From Polaribacter sp. ALD11 (GTDB lineage: Bacteria > Bacteroidota > Bacteroidia > Flavobacteriales > Flavobacteriaceae), in NCBI RefSeq assembly GCF_002831685.1, contig NZ_CP025119.1:2006001-2070000 (forward strand): a stretch of 64,000 bases of DNA. The letters are read 5' to 3'. Position 1 is the stretch's first letter, and every line of letters begins with the position of its first letter. Made by a program: the position numbers and the translations under genes. Below, piece by piece: positions 63,793-64,000 of this stretch. The notes under the pieces are model-generated. The model searched no databases and was not told the DNA's origin. It saw only the letters and a program-made list of their open reading frames with translations.

Positions 63793-63886
63793 TTTGTCAT
63801 TTTTATATTCCAAATTAAAATTGGAATACTTTATGATGTAAATCTATCAAACAAAAATGATATATAAATTTTAAACTGTATAAATT

Positions 63887-64000
63887 ATGATGGGGTTTTA
63901 TATTTTGATTGGTGCAATCTCTTTGGTAAGTTGGCTAATTAGTAAAAAATTAAAGGATAAATTTAAAAAATATTCAAAAGTTCAGCTTAGAAACGGAATG
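63887..64000 (+). CDS. YugP-like zinc metallopeptidase, 3' end cut off by the window
   Basis: The first 38 codons are visible. After two successive ATGs, a membrane helix (GFYILIGAISLVSWLIS) is followed by a basic KKLKDKFKKYSKVQLRNGM, the characteristic start of the YugP-like neutral zinc metallopeptidase family. The HExxH motif would lie beyond the window, so the call rests on the N-terminal resemblance only. Confidence 0.7.
   Translation, partial: MMGFYILIGAISLVSWLISKKLKDKFKKYSKVQLRNGM

Noticed and set aside
1..64000. CRISPR array, prophage, insertion sequence or defence island
   Set aside because: No spaced direct repeats, transposase, integrase, attachment-site pair or nuclease cluster was seen; the region reads as core chromosome.

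Overview
The window is AT-rich bacterial DNA from the phylum Bacteroidota, almost certainly the family Flavobacteriaceae and plausibly a marine Polaribacter-like genus. Evidence: the usual flavobacterial gene neighbourhoods (nusA-rimP, rplM-rpsI-rpsB-tsf-pyrH-frr, asnS-rpoN, exbB/exbD/exbD), DUF2723, DUF5916 and PorT-like proteins, weak Shine-Dalgarno sequences, and promoters of the Bacteroidota type (TTTG, 19-21 bases, TAnnTTTG). The genus is inference only. Apart from leader peptides, one tRNA, broken genes and dispersed repeats, this is core chromosome. I see no phage, insertion sequence, CRISPR array or rRNA.

Layout: (1) 1-5.0 kb: nusA (partial) and rimP, leftward, with a terminator-like hairpin in their leader; a universal stress protein; a small secreted protein; NADP-dependent gapN. 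(2) 5.2-14.7 kb: leftward branched-chain amino acid operon leuA-leuB-[leader]-ilvD-ilvB-ilvN-ilvC-ilvA. Between leuB and ilvD lies an Ile-rich 19-residue leader peptide followed by a strong intrinsic terminator: an attenuator. (3) 14.9-21.5 kb: a helical protein of unknown function, then thrA-thrB-thrC, preceded by a Thr/Ile-rich leader peptide with no obvious terminator. (4) 21.6-29.6 kb: sugar region: a CBM9-like protein and an esterase-like hydrolase, a LacI-type regulator, and a divergent N-acetylglucosamine cluster (nucleotidyltransferase, NahK-like kinase, MFS transporter, NagB fused to a PIG-L deacetylase domain). (5) 29.7-39.4 kb: acs, a VOC protein, a DUF421 protein, tRNA-Gln, a very large DUF2723 membrane glycosyltransferase with a polysaccharide deacetylase, a secreted-protein pseudogene, a cysteine-less thioredoxin and a membrane metallophosphatase. 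(6) 39.5-48.3 kb: polA, two lipoproteins, a secreted S9 peptidase and Sua5/TsaC. (7) 48.3-49.1 kb: a decayed DUF5916 gene. (8) 49.1-59.4 kb: translation genes (rplM, rpsI, rpsB, tsf, pyrH, frr), an RND/MMPL exporter, asnS, rpoN and a PAP2-like membrane protein. (9) 59.4-64 kb: an outer-membrane barrel, the ExbB/ExbD energising operon, a type I asparaginase and the start of a YugP-like zinc metallopeptidase.

The main connecting theme is amino acid supply. Aspartate-family (thrABC) and branched-chain (leuAB, ilvDBNCA) biosynthesis sit side by side, each headed by a short peptide rich in the pathway's end products. Threonine made by ThrABC is the substrate of IlvA. The clearest previously unlisted element is the ilv attenuator at 12239-12351.
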